From: Chara braunii | Taxonomy: Eukaryota > Streptophyta > Charophyceae > Charales > Characeae | Assembly: GCA_003427395.1 (NCBI GenBank) | Contig: BFEA01000060.1 | Span: 1,190,358-1,213,080 of the forward strand | Length of the DNA stretch: 22,723 nucleotides | Reading direction: 5' to 3' | Shown: one piece after another, positions 1 through 9,960 of the stretch | How positions within the stretch are numbered: the stretch's first letter is position 1 | Layout: each line of letters opens with the position of its first letter | Program-made: the position numbers and the translations under genes | Notes under the pieces: generated by a model | Database searches by the model: none | Told to the model about the DNA's origin: nothing | The model's input: the letters and a program-made list of their open reading frames with translations, nothing else

Positions 1-38
1 CACACACACACACACACACGCACACACACACACACACA
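1..38. repeat. (CA)n microsatellite
   Basis: Almost pure CA dinucleotide repeat with a single CG interruption at about position 20. It runs to the window edge, so its full length is unknown. Confidence 0.95.
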
Positions 39-160
39 AAGATTGGATCGATTTTCCTCATCCTCTCAATGGAAATAACATCAGGCCAGCCACGACGCTG
101 GACAGTTATCTGTTGCTCGATCCATTGCTTACCCTCTGCTTACATGGCTAGAAAAGTCTC
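39..160. other. Unassigned spacer
   Basis: Mixed-composition DNA between two microsatellites. I see no reading frame of useful length, no repeat partner elsewhere in the window and no RNA-gene boxes. Confidence 0.4.
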
Positions 161-170
161 TCTCTCTTTT

Positions 171-238
<68 letters not shown>

Positions 239-241
239 GAG
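161..241. repeat. (TC)n-(GA)n mirror microsatellite
   Basis: A TC tract passes directly into a GA tract at about 202, giving a long self-complementary simple repeat that could form a hairpin. Each arm is about 40 nt with a few interruptions (a CC near 177 and a GC near 226). Confidence 0.9.
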
Positions 242-637
242 AATCACTTCTCCTTCTAAAACATCGGAAGATATGCTGTTCTTTTTTTTTTTCCTTGTTG
301 TTAACTATTTGTTTTCCAATCTTTCATGGTCGCGAATGTCAGTACACAAATGCGAAAAATAAAAATGCGGTTACTATCGGAGGTTAGGAAAATGCATCGT
401 TTCTTTTTTCGGTACTTTTGTATTTTTTCCTCGATTAAAAAAAAATCGAGAATACACCGAATTGTATTTTTTTGTTATGCGTTTCATAAAAAATTCCCAC
501 ATAATCTCGCCGCATAATTTGTTTTATTTGTGAATCTGGAATTTTATTTCCATTTTGTTCCCGTTTCTCTTTGCTTCAACCTTCTTTAATCCTTATGCCT
601 TGTTTCTCTCTTATACTGAAAAAAAAAAATAAAAAAA
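242..637. other. AT-rich stretch without a gene
   Basis: AT-rich DNA with homopolymer runs (T12 near 280, A-runs near 437 and 620). The short open frames here are low-complexity Lys/Phe/Ile-rich translations with no recognisable domain. The 5' end of the neighbouring Helitron must lie in or before this stretch, but no convincing 5' TC terminus can be fixed. Confidence 0.5.
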
Positions 638-1930
638 TTGATCGCCTGTTATGTTTCCTCTTTCTCAACTCCCTTTTCAATAGGTGTCCGCTCCCTTCCT
701 TCGGGTCATGCAACACCTGCACCTACACTGAACCGTTCTTCTTCCCGATTGCGATCAAACCGTAATGGTCGTTACCATGAAACGCACTTAGCGGCAATTG
801 TGCCTGCACCTCGAAATGGACGTGCTTATACACACCATTTGTTACAACTTGATACACTTGTCATACAACACACACTGCAGAATAAAACACCCTGTACATA
901 TTACGGTGCGCTCAAATGGGCACATGAAAAAAACTAGACGACATTGTGTTGTTGTAAAGGCAAAATCCACCCTCCACTTTGGACACGTCCTCCTCGAGAC
1001 ACGCCTGCTTCAGAAATCCTCGACCTTTGGGAACAAGATACACCGCAAGCGAAATGCCTGAGATCCCATTCTCGAATGTTCAATAATTCTCTTTCTTTTG
1101 CTTCGCAAAGTGTTAAAGAAGTCCCGCCACCTCCAGGTCATGGCCCCACGATGGTACGCATCCAAGGACAATTACAACATAGACTGGGACCGCTCCACCC
1201 TCTTCAGAACCAACCCCCTGTGTTTGCACAACTTTATATCTATGATCCGTATGACGGTGGACAGGCCACGATCCTTCGTCTCAACCATCTGGAATTACCT
1301 GAAGATACACCACTTGCAACACTAATGCTCATCCGATGACTGCTCTACAAACTACATCGATTACTTCTTCTGTCGAACAAATACGTCCACGATTTTATCA
1401 CAATTATCGAATTCCCAAATGATATTCTGGATACTTACCGAATTGTCATCAATCCGGATGCTCGTCCAAACAAAGAACACGCACGACGATACAATAAACC
1501 TGAAGGCCTTTTTGAACTCTCTTTACTACTGGATGATAACATCACCAATAGAGAAATTGTTATTCATGCACGGGCTGGGAACATCGAATCTATTCATCAG
1601 ACAAATCGAGCATTTGATCCTTTGCATTACGTTCTTCTTTTCCCTTCAGGAGAGGATGGATGGGCCGGCGAAACTGACACTGCTCATGAATCAGAAATGT
1701 ACAGAATAACAGCACGTCAATTCTATGCATTTCATTTGAACAGCAGATCCTCTGAGCGAGACACACTTCTCCGTGCACGCAGACTGCTCCAGGAATATGT
1801 GTGCATGGCATTCGCGAAAATAGAATCAGGACGTCTGTTGTACAATCACACACATCAACATATTATTCATGCTGAATACTACCAGAACCTCCATGACCAG
1901 GTCTTGCAACATGACAATGCTCAGAAATGT
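638..1930 (+). pseudogene. Helitron transposase, N-terminal region (degenerate)
   Basis: Frame 2 is open from about 638 to about 1930 apart from TAG at 935-937 and TGA at 1337-1339. The translation looks like the N-terminal part of eukaryotic Helitron Rep/helicase proteins: a WAHE-like segment, a Cys cluster followed by KGKIHPP (about 950-975), a MFNNSLSFAS segment (about 1076-1105), then HGPTMVRIQGQLQHRLGPL and QLYIYDPY. After the TGA the frame continues through IVINPDARPNKEHARRYNKP and HYVLLFPSGEDGW (about 1622-1660), which precedes the helitron-like domain in this family. The order and spacing fit one protein joined to the Rep region downstream. A one-base frameshift at about 1927-1932 moves the frame into the next block. 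The start codon is unknown; 638 is only the first ATG in frame. Confidence 0.78.
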
Positions 1931-3053
1931 TGGTCGCCGCTTGATATTTCCTGCATCTTTCACAGGCGGACCACGAGACATGCATCGTCGTTACCATGAT
2001 GCAATGGCAATCGTCCAAAAATTTGGATCGCCTGATCTCTTTATCACAATAACCACGAACACACGTTGGCCGGAAATTGAGCACGAACTTTTTGCGGGCC
2101 AGCAAGCAAACGACAGACCTGATTTGATCTCGCGTGTGTTTAAAGGCTATCTCCAACAACTAATAGATGACCTGCACCGTAAACATATTTTTGGCCCTTC
2201 CACAGGAAACATTTACACAGTCGAATTCCAGAAACGCGGCTTGCCACATGCTCATGTTGTTGTTTTCCTTGAACGCTCATACAAATTGTCAACACCCGAA
2301 CAAATTAATGAAATTACTTCCGCGGAAATTCCAACAAACCCTGCGCTTCCGGAACTGGTGTTAAATTTCATGGTTCACAATCCATGTGGTAAGTCAAATC
2401 CGCCACGGTCTTGCATGCATGAAGGTAGATATACCAGATATTTCCCGAAAGATTTCGCCGATGAAACATACTGGGACGACGAGACAGGATACCCAATTTA
2501 TCGCCGACGCAGCGCGACTGAAAATGGTCTCCACGTAACACGTGGTGACCTTGAGCTCAATAACTCATGGATTGTACCATATAATCCATACTTTCTGCTT
2601 CGCTACAAATGCCATATGAATGTTGAGGTCTGTGCATCGAACATTGCATGCAAATACATGTTCGAATATATACTAAAAGGACCAGATAGAGCAATGGTCA
2701 CCGAAATGACTTATCAAGCTGATGAGATCCAAACCTATCAAGACATGCGCAGCATTGGCGCTGCTGAAGCGTGCTGGCGCATTTTTTATTTTGATATTTC
2801 TGAACGATACCCCGCAGTCACTGCATTGCCTGTTCATACGGAAAATGGCCAACAGGTTTTTTTCCGTCCTGCGCAAGCACAGGATGCAGCTTTGGCGCCC
2901 CCTCCTCGAACACCGCTCACTGCATGGCTCGACTGGAATGCCGAACATTCTACCATTCCATCAAATATGAGACCGCTTTACAAAAACATGGTCAACACAT
3001 TTCGATACGACAAAAGCCTGAAACAATGGATTCCTAGAAAACAGCGCTCTTAG
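1931..3053 (+). pseudogene. Helitron Rep (HUH endonuclease) domain
   Basis: This is the Helitron helicase-like/Rep domain, which nicks and joins single-stranded DNA during rolling-circle transposition. Counting from the first ATG of this frame at 1869 (394 codons), visible motifs are FITITTNTRWPEIEHEL at residues 58-74, the HUH motif GLPHAHVVVFL with HAH at 127-129, and the double-tyrosine motif CKYMFEYILKG with Tyr263 and Tyr267. In most relatives a Lys precedes the second Tyr; here it is Glu, which may be a damaging change. Upstream sequence (RLIFPASFTGGPRDM) aligns with the family's normal run-in, so the true junction with the N-terminal block is at about 1930. The frame ends at TAG 3051-3053, after which the same frame continues with SIGRIHIIHPHAG, a typical linker, so the stop is probably a mutation. 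Confidence 0.9.
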
Positions 3054-3600
3054 TCAATCGGTCGTATACATATCATTCACCCGCATGCAGGCGACATTTT
3101 ACCTTCGCATGCTTTTGAATTGCCCACATTCACAAGGCGCGAAAAACTTCACAGAACTCCGCACTGTCGCTGATAAGATATACCCAACATTTCAGACCAC
3201 ATGTCAAGCACTCGACTTGCTAAATGACAACAGCCAATTCGACGGTGTTCTTGATGACGCTGCCTTGACATCAAGCGCTCCCATGATACGGGACCTCTTC
3301 GTTCACATTGTCCTCCATTCTGAACCTGCCGACCCCACTGCCCTCTTCGAAACGCACTGGCAGCAAATGGTCGATGATTTCCAGCGTCGCTTTGCCAGCC
3401 TTCACGTCCCACTAGAGCTGCTCAAAGTCGTCGTTCTCCTTGATATTGAATGCCGCATCCAAAAAGAAGGGAAAGAGCTCATCGATGAAGCTCTTGCCCT
3501 CCCTCACAAACCACGCGCTCAGACGCAGAGCACCTCGAGGATGGGCACCGCAACACCAACTACCCGCGGGAGATTGAAAACGAACTGTCATACGACTAGA
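3054..3600 (+). pseudogene. Helitron linker between Rep and helicase (degenerate)
   Basis: Frame 3 continues after the TAG to about 3090, then a frameshift moves coding to frame 1 (from about 3085): FYLRMLLNCPHSQGAKNFTEL and LRTVADKIYPTFQTTCQALD, followed by NDNSQFDGVLDDAAL and MIRDLFVHIVL. This order (linker, YLRMLL, LRT, a CxALxLL block, LFxxxLL) is the usual bridge between Rep and helicase in Helitron proteins. Another frameshift at about 3545-3567 and TAG at 3597-3599 separate it from the helicase block. Each break is small, consistent with simple decay rather than an exon structure; no convincing GT...AG intron removes them. Confidence 0.75.
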
Positions 3601-4780
3601 ATGATTTGTCCCACACACTTCAAACCAACGTCCCGAAATTGCGGTCGTCGCAACGCGCAATCTACCAAGAGGTCGTCGGTGCAGTCGAAAACGGATGCTC
3701 ACGTTGTATTTTTATTGATGCACCTGCTGGCACAAGCAAAACCTTCTGCCTAAATACAATCTTAGCACGAATCCGCTCTCGAAATGCGGTTGCGCTTGCG
3801 GTGGCTTCAAGTGGCATTGCTGCAATGCTTCTCGATGGAGGGCGCACCTTCCATTCACGATTCAAAGCACCGTTGACAGCAACTGCCACTTGCACACTTG
3901 ACATTCCGAAACAATCAGCCTTGGCAGAATTGATTCGCATGTCCGTTCTCATCGTCTGGGACGAGGCACCCATGACAAACAAACACTACATCGAAGCACT
4001 CGACCGTGCACTACGAGATTTATGCTCTTCGAGCCTTCCTTTTGGTGGCAAGGTGATCGTTCTTGCTGGTGATTTCCGACAAATCCTACCAGTTATTGCA
4101 AAAGGAACAAGAGCACAAACAATTGATGCTTGCCTTAAATCCTCAACACTTTGGCCGCGTTTCATTCAGTCCCACCTGACCGAGAACATGAGAATACTCA
4201 AATACGGTAACGACCCTGCTGCAAGAGCCTACGCGACATGACTACTTGCACTTGGAGATGGTACAGTTCCCTCCCCAGACGGAACTTCACCCGACACTGT
4301 GCTTCTGCCACCATCTTTGTGCCTCCATGACGGCACTCGACAACTCATTGCCTGGACATTTCCTCATTTGGACGAAAATGCAACTAACCCCTTATGGTTT
4401 GCAGACCGTCTCATACTCTGCCCTAAGAACAAACCGGCTATGGCGATCAACAACATCATTCGTGACTCTTTTCCCAGACAAGAATTCCAATCACTAAGTG
4501 TCGATACTCTAATCGACAATTCTGAACACACTAACATACCTGTTGAAATACTCAATTCAATAGACATTCCATCACTACCACCACACAATCTCAAAATTAA
4601 ATCAGGCATGCCACTCATCTTGCTTCAAAATATCGCCACGCGCAATAAATTGTGCAATGGGACACGCCTCATTCTGGACTCTGTCACTAACAACAGATCC
4701 ATAATCTCCTCGCAACCCGCCACACACACGCTTTCCATACTATCCATTCAATACGGCATACTTGGCAATACCTGAATGAT
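3600..4780 (+). pseudogene. Helitron PIF1-type DNA helicase domain (truncated)
   Basis: SF1B helicase of the PIF1 family, which unwinds DNA for rolling-circle transposition. Counting from 3606, visible motifs are RSSQRAIYQEV (Q-motif region), Walker A APAGTSKTF at residues 39-47, Walker B VWDEAPM at 117-123 and motif III GDFRQILPV at 155-163. Walker A normally reads GTGKT; Ser replaces the second Gly. TGA at 4239-4241 stands where relatives often have Trp (before LLALGDGTV). The frame then stays open to 4775 with DRLILCPKNKPAMAINN and LKIKSGMPLILLQN followed by LCNGTRL. Helicase motifs V and VI, expected after LCNGTRL, are not found, so the C-terminus is deleted or scrambled after about 4670. 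Confidence 0.88.
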
Positions 4781-4906
4781 CTCATTCGCATTTACTATGA
4801 TGGAGACAGACCTCCAGAGCTCTCTTACGCTATGTACCGACAGACAGTTGTCCAGCAAGTTGTTCATTCACTCCAAGCTCAAGAATGGACTAGACAATCC
4901 TTCTAA
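4751..4906 (+). CDS. Short unassigned open frame after the Helitron helicase
   Basis: A 51-codon open stretch (ending TAA 4904-4906) begins in a different frame where the helicase similarity is lost. It contains WQYLNDLIRIYYDGDRPPE and a Gln/Val-rich end. The composition looks protein-like, but I do not recognise a family and there is no ATG at its start. It could be the scrambled helicase C-terminus, a captured gene fragment or chance. Confidence 0.25.
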   Translation: MRHTWQYLNDLIRIYYDGDRPPELSYAMYRQTVVQQVVHSLQAQEWTRQSF

Positions 4907-5270
4907 TGCTCCACCATAATGCTTCTTTCCATGTCTCAACAGATACCTGCTTTCCCTTCATCCTACGGCATACATCTGCGGCCAAAAGAGACTGGGACTG
5001 CGAAAGGACAACGCTCATTGCCATGAACAAACCAGTCAACACATAACAACAAGTCAAAGAAACATTGCGGCCACGCGCTACGGTACACGCCGAAAAGCAA
5101 CAGCAAACGCCCGCCGACAAATTTGCAAGACTGGACACTCGCCAAAGGGACAGCAAAGACGATGAAACAGAGGCCCTGCCATCCACGAGACCCGGAAACA
5201 AATATAGCAGGAGAACAGACACTCGGAGAAAGACACATCTGCCGCAAACTTCAGCCATGTTGCAAGTGCT
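4907..5270. other. Helitron 3' non-coding or unrecognised region
   Basis: About 360 nt of balanced composition. Short Lys/Arg/Thr-rich frames exist on both strands (for example 5065-5334 on +) but none has a recognisable motif. It probably belongs to the Helitron because it links the helicase block with the tandem repeats that follow. Confidence 0.35.
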
Positions 5271-5850
5271 GCACTTTCTATTTCGGTACTTTTTCGAAGT
5301 CGTGTGTCTGTTCTTTTTCGTAGAGGAGAAATAAATAAACAGATGGATACATGGATTCATAGATAGATACATTACATTGCTCTCGTGGGAGTAGCCGCCG
5401 ACGATGGATTTGGATACTTTGCTTACACGTCCAAACAATATCTCCAAACACAAACTGCAACAGACACAAACATTCCTAAGCGTTGCACTTTCTATTTCTG
5501 TACTTTTCCAAAGTCGTGTGTCTGTTCTTTTTCGCAGGGGGAGAATAAATAAACAGATGGATACATGGATTCATAGATAGATACATTGCATTGCTCTCGT
5601 GAGAGTAACCACTGACGATGGATTTGGATACTTTACTTGCAATTCCAAACAATATCTGCAAACACTAACTGCAACGCGGCAGTTTCTTTTTCTGTGCTTT
5701 CCCCACGTCCTGTGTCTATTCTTTTTCGCAACGGGGACATGAATGAACAGATGCATACATGGATTTATGGATGGATACATTGCGTTGTTTTCGTGACAGT
5801 GACCACCGACGACAGGTTCCCATGCTTTCCTAGAAATTCCAAACAATGTC
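5271..5850 (+). repeat. Three tandem ~200 bp repeats downstream of the Helitron
   Basis: Three head-to-tail copies start near 5271, 5485 and 5680. Each contains in order a TTTCT-TTTC(T/G)GT block, a GTCxTGTGTCT-TTCTTTTTCG block, ACAGATGxATACATGGATT, a GATACATT-GCxTTG segment, a GACGA-GG-TT segment and ATTCCAAACAAT. Copies 1 and 2 are very similar; copy 3 is more diverged. ORFs crossing this zone on the minus strand are by-products of the repeat. Confidence 0.85.
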
Positions 5851-5865
5851 TGCAATGTGGTTTGG

Positions 5866-5940
5866 GTCGGCCCTCGCCCGCCTTCGGCTCGGCTTCGGCT
5901 GCGGGCTTGGCCCGCAGCGCGCCTCTACTTGTTCTATTAG
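5866..5940 (+). other. GC-rich hairpin block, possible Helitron 3' terminus
   Basis: A sharply GC-rich block in an AT-rich setting. It contains a perfect 9 bp hairpin, GCTGCGGGC (5898-5906), loop TTG, GCCCGCAGC (5910-5918). Helitrons typically end with such a hairpin about 10-12 nt before CTRR. Here the sequence after the hairpin has CTAC (5925-5928), not a perfect CTRR, so the exact end is uncertain. Confidence 0.4.
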
Positions 5941-6086
5941 AAATATAAGTTGAATTATGTTCTGTCATAAAACGAAAAAGAAGAGGAGTACTTACGATAA
6001 ACTTTTGAACTCTTGAAATGTCAGATAGTGCAGAGAGGCAAAGATGTAGAAGAGGACAACTATATATATATACATACAGACAGGGT

Positions 6087-6155
6087 AACCGACGTTCGGG
6101 ACAGGCCGAACGTCCGAACGTATGGGACCCCCGTTCGGCCGTTCGGTCGAACAAA
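6087..6155. repeat. GTTCG/CGAAC palindromic island 1
   Basis: A cluster of GTTCGG, GGCCGAAC, CCGAACG and CGGTCGAAC motifs in both orientations, followed directly by an A13 run. It resembles the island at 11107-11216 in motif content and in the adjacent A-run. Confidence 0.6.
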
Positions 6156-6309
6156 AAAAAAAAAAGTTATTATGAAGAAAAAAAAAATAAAGCAAGATTT
6201 GCCTGAGCATTGCATCCAGATTCCTTACCAAATTTTAAATAAAAATAAAATACGGAGAACAAATACTATAATTTAAATAATAAAAAATAAAAAGAGAATT
6301 AAATTTAGT

Positions 6310-6690
6310 GAGTGCGCAAGCACGTTTTCGACACCGCCATCTTTGGCAATTTTTTTTTTTTTTTTTGCATAACTAAATGCCCTGAAAATTTACAGGTGTG
6401 TACTTCACACAATGCAAAAAAACACTAAAAAAGTTTCAAAAAATAATAAAATTGTTTAGACCCCGAACCAAAGTGAAAACAAAAAGTAAAAAGTGAAAAA
6501 AAAAAACGTGGTCGAGCACGTTTTGCCACCGCCATTTTTGGCGATTTTTAATTCTTATTTGGCTGAGCCAAATGACGTCAAAATGTATAGGCATGTACGT
6601 CACGTCATAGAGAACTCACAAAAAAAAAAACTCAAAAAATATATATATATTTTTTGGCCCCGAAATAATTTTTGGCAGGGGCCGAATGCT
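6310..6690 (+). repeat. Diverged tandem repeat, ~196 bp period
   Basis: Two copies start near 6310 and 6506. Shared landmarks are GCACGTTTT (6320 and 6516), ACCGCCAT-TTTGGC, a CTxAxxCAAATG-like block and GTACxTCAC, then an A-rich end leading to CCCCGAA (about 6462 and 6658). Similarity is clear but imperfect. Confidence 0.6.
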
Positions 6691-6721
6691 GTCGGGTTCA
6701 GACCCCATACAGGACCACGAA

Positions 6722-6785
6722 CGCCTGTACGTACGAAGGTCGGCCCGGAGGTCGGCCCGGGGACCTCCGTACGTACGGGCTGGAG
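6722..6785. repeat. GTACGTAC inverted repeat island
   Basis: CTGTACGTACGAAGGTC on the left pairs with GACCTCCGTACGTACGG on the right, with the direct repeat GGTCGGCCCGG twice in the loop. The right arm itself contains the perfect palindrome CCGTACGTACGG (6767-6778). Confidence 0.65.
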
Positions 6786-7214
6786 GCCCTGTATATATGT
6801 ATGTATATATTATATTCAATTATGCTGAATGTGATTACATTACTATAATTTTATATTTATGTTTATTTACCTTCCTTTATAAATAGAATTATTGATTTCA
6901 TATTGATATCATAAATACATTTTCCTTTTTCAAATGAAGGAGTAACTTAGAATTTAATAAAATATTATATTGTAAATATTATTGTATTTGTTAGAATCGT
7001 CAATATGTTTTGTTCTTTTCAATTCTGATTTATCTTCTCTTCCATAATAAATCATATATTATTTTTTATTATAAAAGTTTTTTTGCCTTTCACAAAAAAC
7101 ATAAGATTGGTGAAAACATTATAAAAAAAAATTGTTAGGTTTGCGTGAAAAATTTTAAAGATTTTGATAGTACATTTCTCAAGCCTTCTACATAAACTTT
7201 TTTTTTTTTTTTTT

Positions 7215-7340
7215 AACCAAAACACAACCCCCGTAGTGCTAGTGCTGCAGATAAAAGCAGACAACACTAGCACCCGGGGAGAGACTCCATCTATTGGTGG
7301 GGAGCATCACCTGCTGGAAAGCGGGTCCAGCGTCCCCTAT
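7215..7340 (-). other. LINE 3' end with conserved hairpin
   Basis: The last ~125 nt of the LINE before its A tail. It contains a perfect 9 bp stem, GTGCTAGTG (7236-7244) with CACTAGCAC (7265-7273), enclosing CTGC...GCAG. A 19 nt stretch, CTCCATCTATTGGTGGGGA (7285-7303), is identical to 13517-13535 beside another T-rich tract, showing a shared 3' end. Confidence 0.7.
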
Positions 7341-7509
7341 ACACGACACGAATCAGGAACATGATAGGAGATATAACTCTGAAAGACTTGAGAAAGACCC
7401 CTGCCAGAAGGAACCTCTTCACCCTATGACATGCGTCAAATATACTGCTACTATATCCTGGTTCCTTCCCCACCCCGTCATTTCCACCCCCTTGACATTC
7501 CAAACACCT

Positions 7510-8084
7510 TTTGTCTATTTCTACTCCTGGTCAAACCATTGTAATTCTACTATTGCTGTAGTTCCTGGGGGAAACATATCTGCAAACTCCTTTGGGTTCT
7601 TTATCGGAATGTTGGGGTCGACCTGCAACCAATCCTTGAATCTGAGGTTGTAGTGCTTGGTGAAGTCGCCACCTCCTCCCTCATCCCCCTGTTCCCCAGA
7701 CCATTCGACTTGTGCTAGCCTGCCCCCCCTGTCCCCCCCTAACCAATCTGCGCAGAATGCTTGTATTTCCTTGATAATATGTGTTTTTTTGTGTAAGGTG
7801 ATCCATTTTGCCCTAAGCCATTTTCCATTGTATCCTTATTTCTGTTTCAATAAATTGTCTGACATTATCTGTCACTTCTCCTTCCCCCATTATGGCCCTT
7901 TCCTGGTCGAAAACACACCTTTTGGACCAAGTGCCCACACCACCGTCTTCCTGGCAATAAAAAATAGGTTATTAGCATAGTGGGAGGTTTGCGGTCTACG
8001 CCACTCACCTAACAAGATTAACCTTCAACTCCACAACCATTCCTCTTTGGTTCCTAGTTGTGACCAGAGGCGGTCCTACCATCG
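7510..8084 (-). pseudogene. LINE extreme C-terminal coding remnant
   Basis: Past the zf-RVT domain the minus strand still shows protein-like stretches: ARKTVVWALGPKGVFSTRKG, then, after stops, KEIQAFCADWLGGDRGGR and FKDWLQVDPNIPIKNPKEF. They suggest coding continued to about 7515, but I do not recognise a named domain. Several stops interrupt it. Confidence 0.45.
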
Positions 8085-9135
8085 CCACATCAGTACTGCC
8101 CCCGGGCATTGGAGGAAGATGTGTTCTATTGTCTAACATATCCGTCGGCTCGGGAATCCTGCATAACAGGATTTGCACCATGGGAGAGTCTCCCCCTTTT
8201 GTTCCCGGTTCGTTCTGTCAATGTCAATGATCCAGTTATTTATGGGGAGACATCTATGGCTGATTTGCCATTGTAGGGAGGCGAACTTTGCTGGTCTCTC
8301 TTTCACGCTCATGAACCATTGTCGGCCTCTTATCTGGTCATCACCTAGGTCTAAGTGTCTCTTCCATATGTCCCCTATCGCTGCCCGTACATCCACTCTA
8401 AGTGGTTCTTACTGACTGCTCAGTGAGTTGCACTGGTTGCCCATGTCGACCCCTCTCCCATTGTCATTCGAGAGGGTTCAGGGCTAAGCAGGACAGGGGG
8501 GGTTCCGGTCGGTATGCTTGCCATTGGGTTCTCCCCTCCTTGTAGCGCTGCAACACCCGGATTCGGTAAAGGTTGGTCTTGTCATGCCACTAGATCGAGT
8601 CTTGGTGGTATCTGACCAATGTGTCATCCCCCCTTCTCTCAAATAGGTTGACCATTGCGCCTTCGGGTCTGACTTCCACTACGGCACCTATTTGTAGGGG
8701 GAGCTCTTCTACCCTGACTGCTACCCAATCCTGTTTATGTAATGTTGGTCCTTTTCTCAGGATTACCACCCAAGCTAGGGGCATAGAGAAAATCGATTGT
8801 TCTATAGCGTCCATGAGTTTGCGGGTGTGGGGTAGACAGGGTCGGAGTTGTCGGGCCGATTTTCAGTCCTTGTTTCCTTCATCTCATATATCCCCTACCC
8901 GAAGAATTCCGTGTTTGACCCAGCAGGACCAACGAGGGTCTGAGCTCCAGAAAACCCGACCTTGCCTGTCCATGATTGCTCTGTTTCCAAACAGGGGTTG
9001 GCGCAGGATTTCCTCAATGCAATTAGGGGACGGGCTATTAGGGAGCGGCAACATTTTCCAGTTTTGGATGAGGTTGACCCGGAACTTGTCCTTTATGAGG
9101 TCTTGTCTCGCTGCTCCTTTGTCTCCTTCCATTGC
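8085..9135 (-). pseudogene. LINE C-terminal region with zf-RVT zinc-binding domain
   Basis: Continuing leftward in the same frame: IEEILRQPLFGNRAIMD and GRVFWSSDPRW (about 9090-8930), matching the NPLFxN.....G..LW segment of LINE proteins. Next, after a stop, comes the frame 8814-8590 (MVNLFERRGDDTLVRYHQD), ended by TAG. After a frameshift the frame 8396-8133 holds the zf-RVT domain: WFMSVKERPAKFASLQWQI, HRCLPINNWI, CKSCYAGF, and after one more TGA, TIEHIFLQCPGAVLMWRW. The Cys/His pattern (CxxC...HxxxxC) is visible. zf-RVT is best known from plant LINEs, which supports a green-lineage host. Confidence 0.8.
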
Positions 9136-9960
9136 TTAGTGTGAGTTGGCCCCGGGCATAGACCAATACCGGTCTTCGAGCCATATGAGTTGGTCCACTC
9201 TGTAGTCTGTTCTTGGTGCAAGTCTACGGATTTGTTCCCTTGCTAGGTCCTGCCAAGGGGGGTTTATACCGACAATCGCTTTTCTGACCCATTCGATTAA
9301 AATGGCTATGGCCAGTAGAGAGGGGTCCAACAATCTCAAACTTCCCCTGCTCTTCTGCTGGACCAGCGTGTCCCAAGCCACCCGGTTAATCACATTTTGT
9401 TGCTCCTGATCCCCTCGCCAGAGGAAGGCCACTAAGTGTCGTTTGAGGGTTCTGACACTAGACTTGCTTAAGTGCCAAAGAGCTGATTTATACCATATTG
9501 ATGCTAACACAACGTTATTGATGATCAGCGCTCTCCCGAAGATAGAAGTATTTTTCTTTGCCCATTCCTGCATTTTCTATAGCGTTGGCCTAGTGATCCA
9601 TTCGTCGTTGCTTGTCGGCGAGCGTAAGGCAGAAAGTGTCACCCCTAGGACTCGGATTTGTTTTTCAAGGGGTCTCCAGTCCACCTTCGACTGGTTTTGG
9701 GTATGTACCCCGTAGAAGTGGACCCACCAGCCTTGTGTCTTGCTTCCCCAGTTGACGGACATGTCCGAAACCTCGGTGAAGCGTCCCATCAGAGCTTGAA
9801 TTTTTTCCATATTACTCTAGGTGGCTTCTACAACTATCGTCAGGTTGTCCACAAACATCGAGTAGACAGGAATGGCTTCTTCTTGGATGCCTGTCAGACG
9901 GAGCTTAGATAGTTTTTTGTTAGTTCTCAGATTGGCCGGCAACGCTTCCATTACTATGAG
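9136..9960 (-). pseudogene. LINE reverse transcriptase C-terminal part and post-RT region
   Basis: Minus-strand reading from 9960: LIVMEALPANLR, then YSMFVDNLTIVVEA (about 9830-9870). The last is RT motif C, normally F/YxDD; here the second Asp is Asn, followed by a TAG after EAT. Downstream come MSVNWGSKTQGWW and the long frame 9573-9136 with KKNTSIFGRALIINNVV, FLWRGDQEQ, RVAWDTLV and SRGSLRLLDPSLLA. These match the post-RT segment of plant LINEs (GRxLLINxV, FLWxG, WxxLxxxKxxGGLGLxD). The frame is interrupted at about 9574-9576 and ends at TAA near 9136. RT from this copy would be inactive because motif C is altered and the N-terminus is absent. Confidence 0.85.

Larger units (their letters stand above)
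5941..7197. other. AT-rich repeat DNA, no gene
   Basis: Very low GC with long A and T runs and a TA dinucleotide tract near 6061-6071. Short GC-rich islands interrupt it at 6090-6150 and 6660-6790. The open frames translate to low-complexity Lys/Ile/Phe-rich or Arg-rich peptides and I do not call them genes. Confidence 0.6.
7198..9960 (-). mobile_element. 5'-truncated plant-type LINE retrotransposon
   Basis: A minus-strand non-LTR retrotransposon fragment. Its 3' poly-A tail appears as T17 at 7198-7214 on the plus strand. Coding remains read leftward from 9960: end of the RT domain, the post-RT thumb-like region, then a zf-RVT zinc-binding domain. The endonuclease and RT motifs before motif C are missing, so the copy is 5' truncated near 9960, where composition changes abruptly to AT-rich. 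The fragment is much more GC-rich than its flanks, consistent with insertion into AT-rich DNA. I could not identify a clear target-site duplication. Confidence 0.85.

Noticed and set aside
161-241. A CRISPR-like or regulatory array
   Set aside because: It is a plain TC/GA microsatellite; no spacer structure exists, and the organism is eukaryotic.
944-1339. A separate host gene in the 131-codon open frame
   Set aside because: It is in the same frame as the preceding block and matches the N-terminal part of Helitron proteins.
5571-6154. Overlapping minus-strand frames of about 90-130 codons
   Set aside because: They follow the tandem ~200 bp repeats and the GC-rich hairpin and have no recognisable motif.
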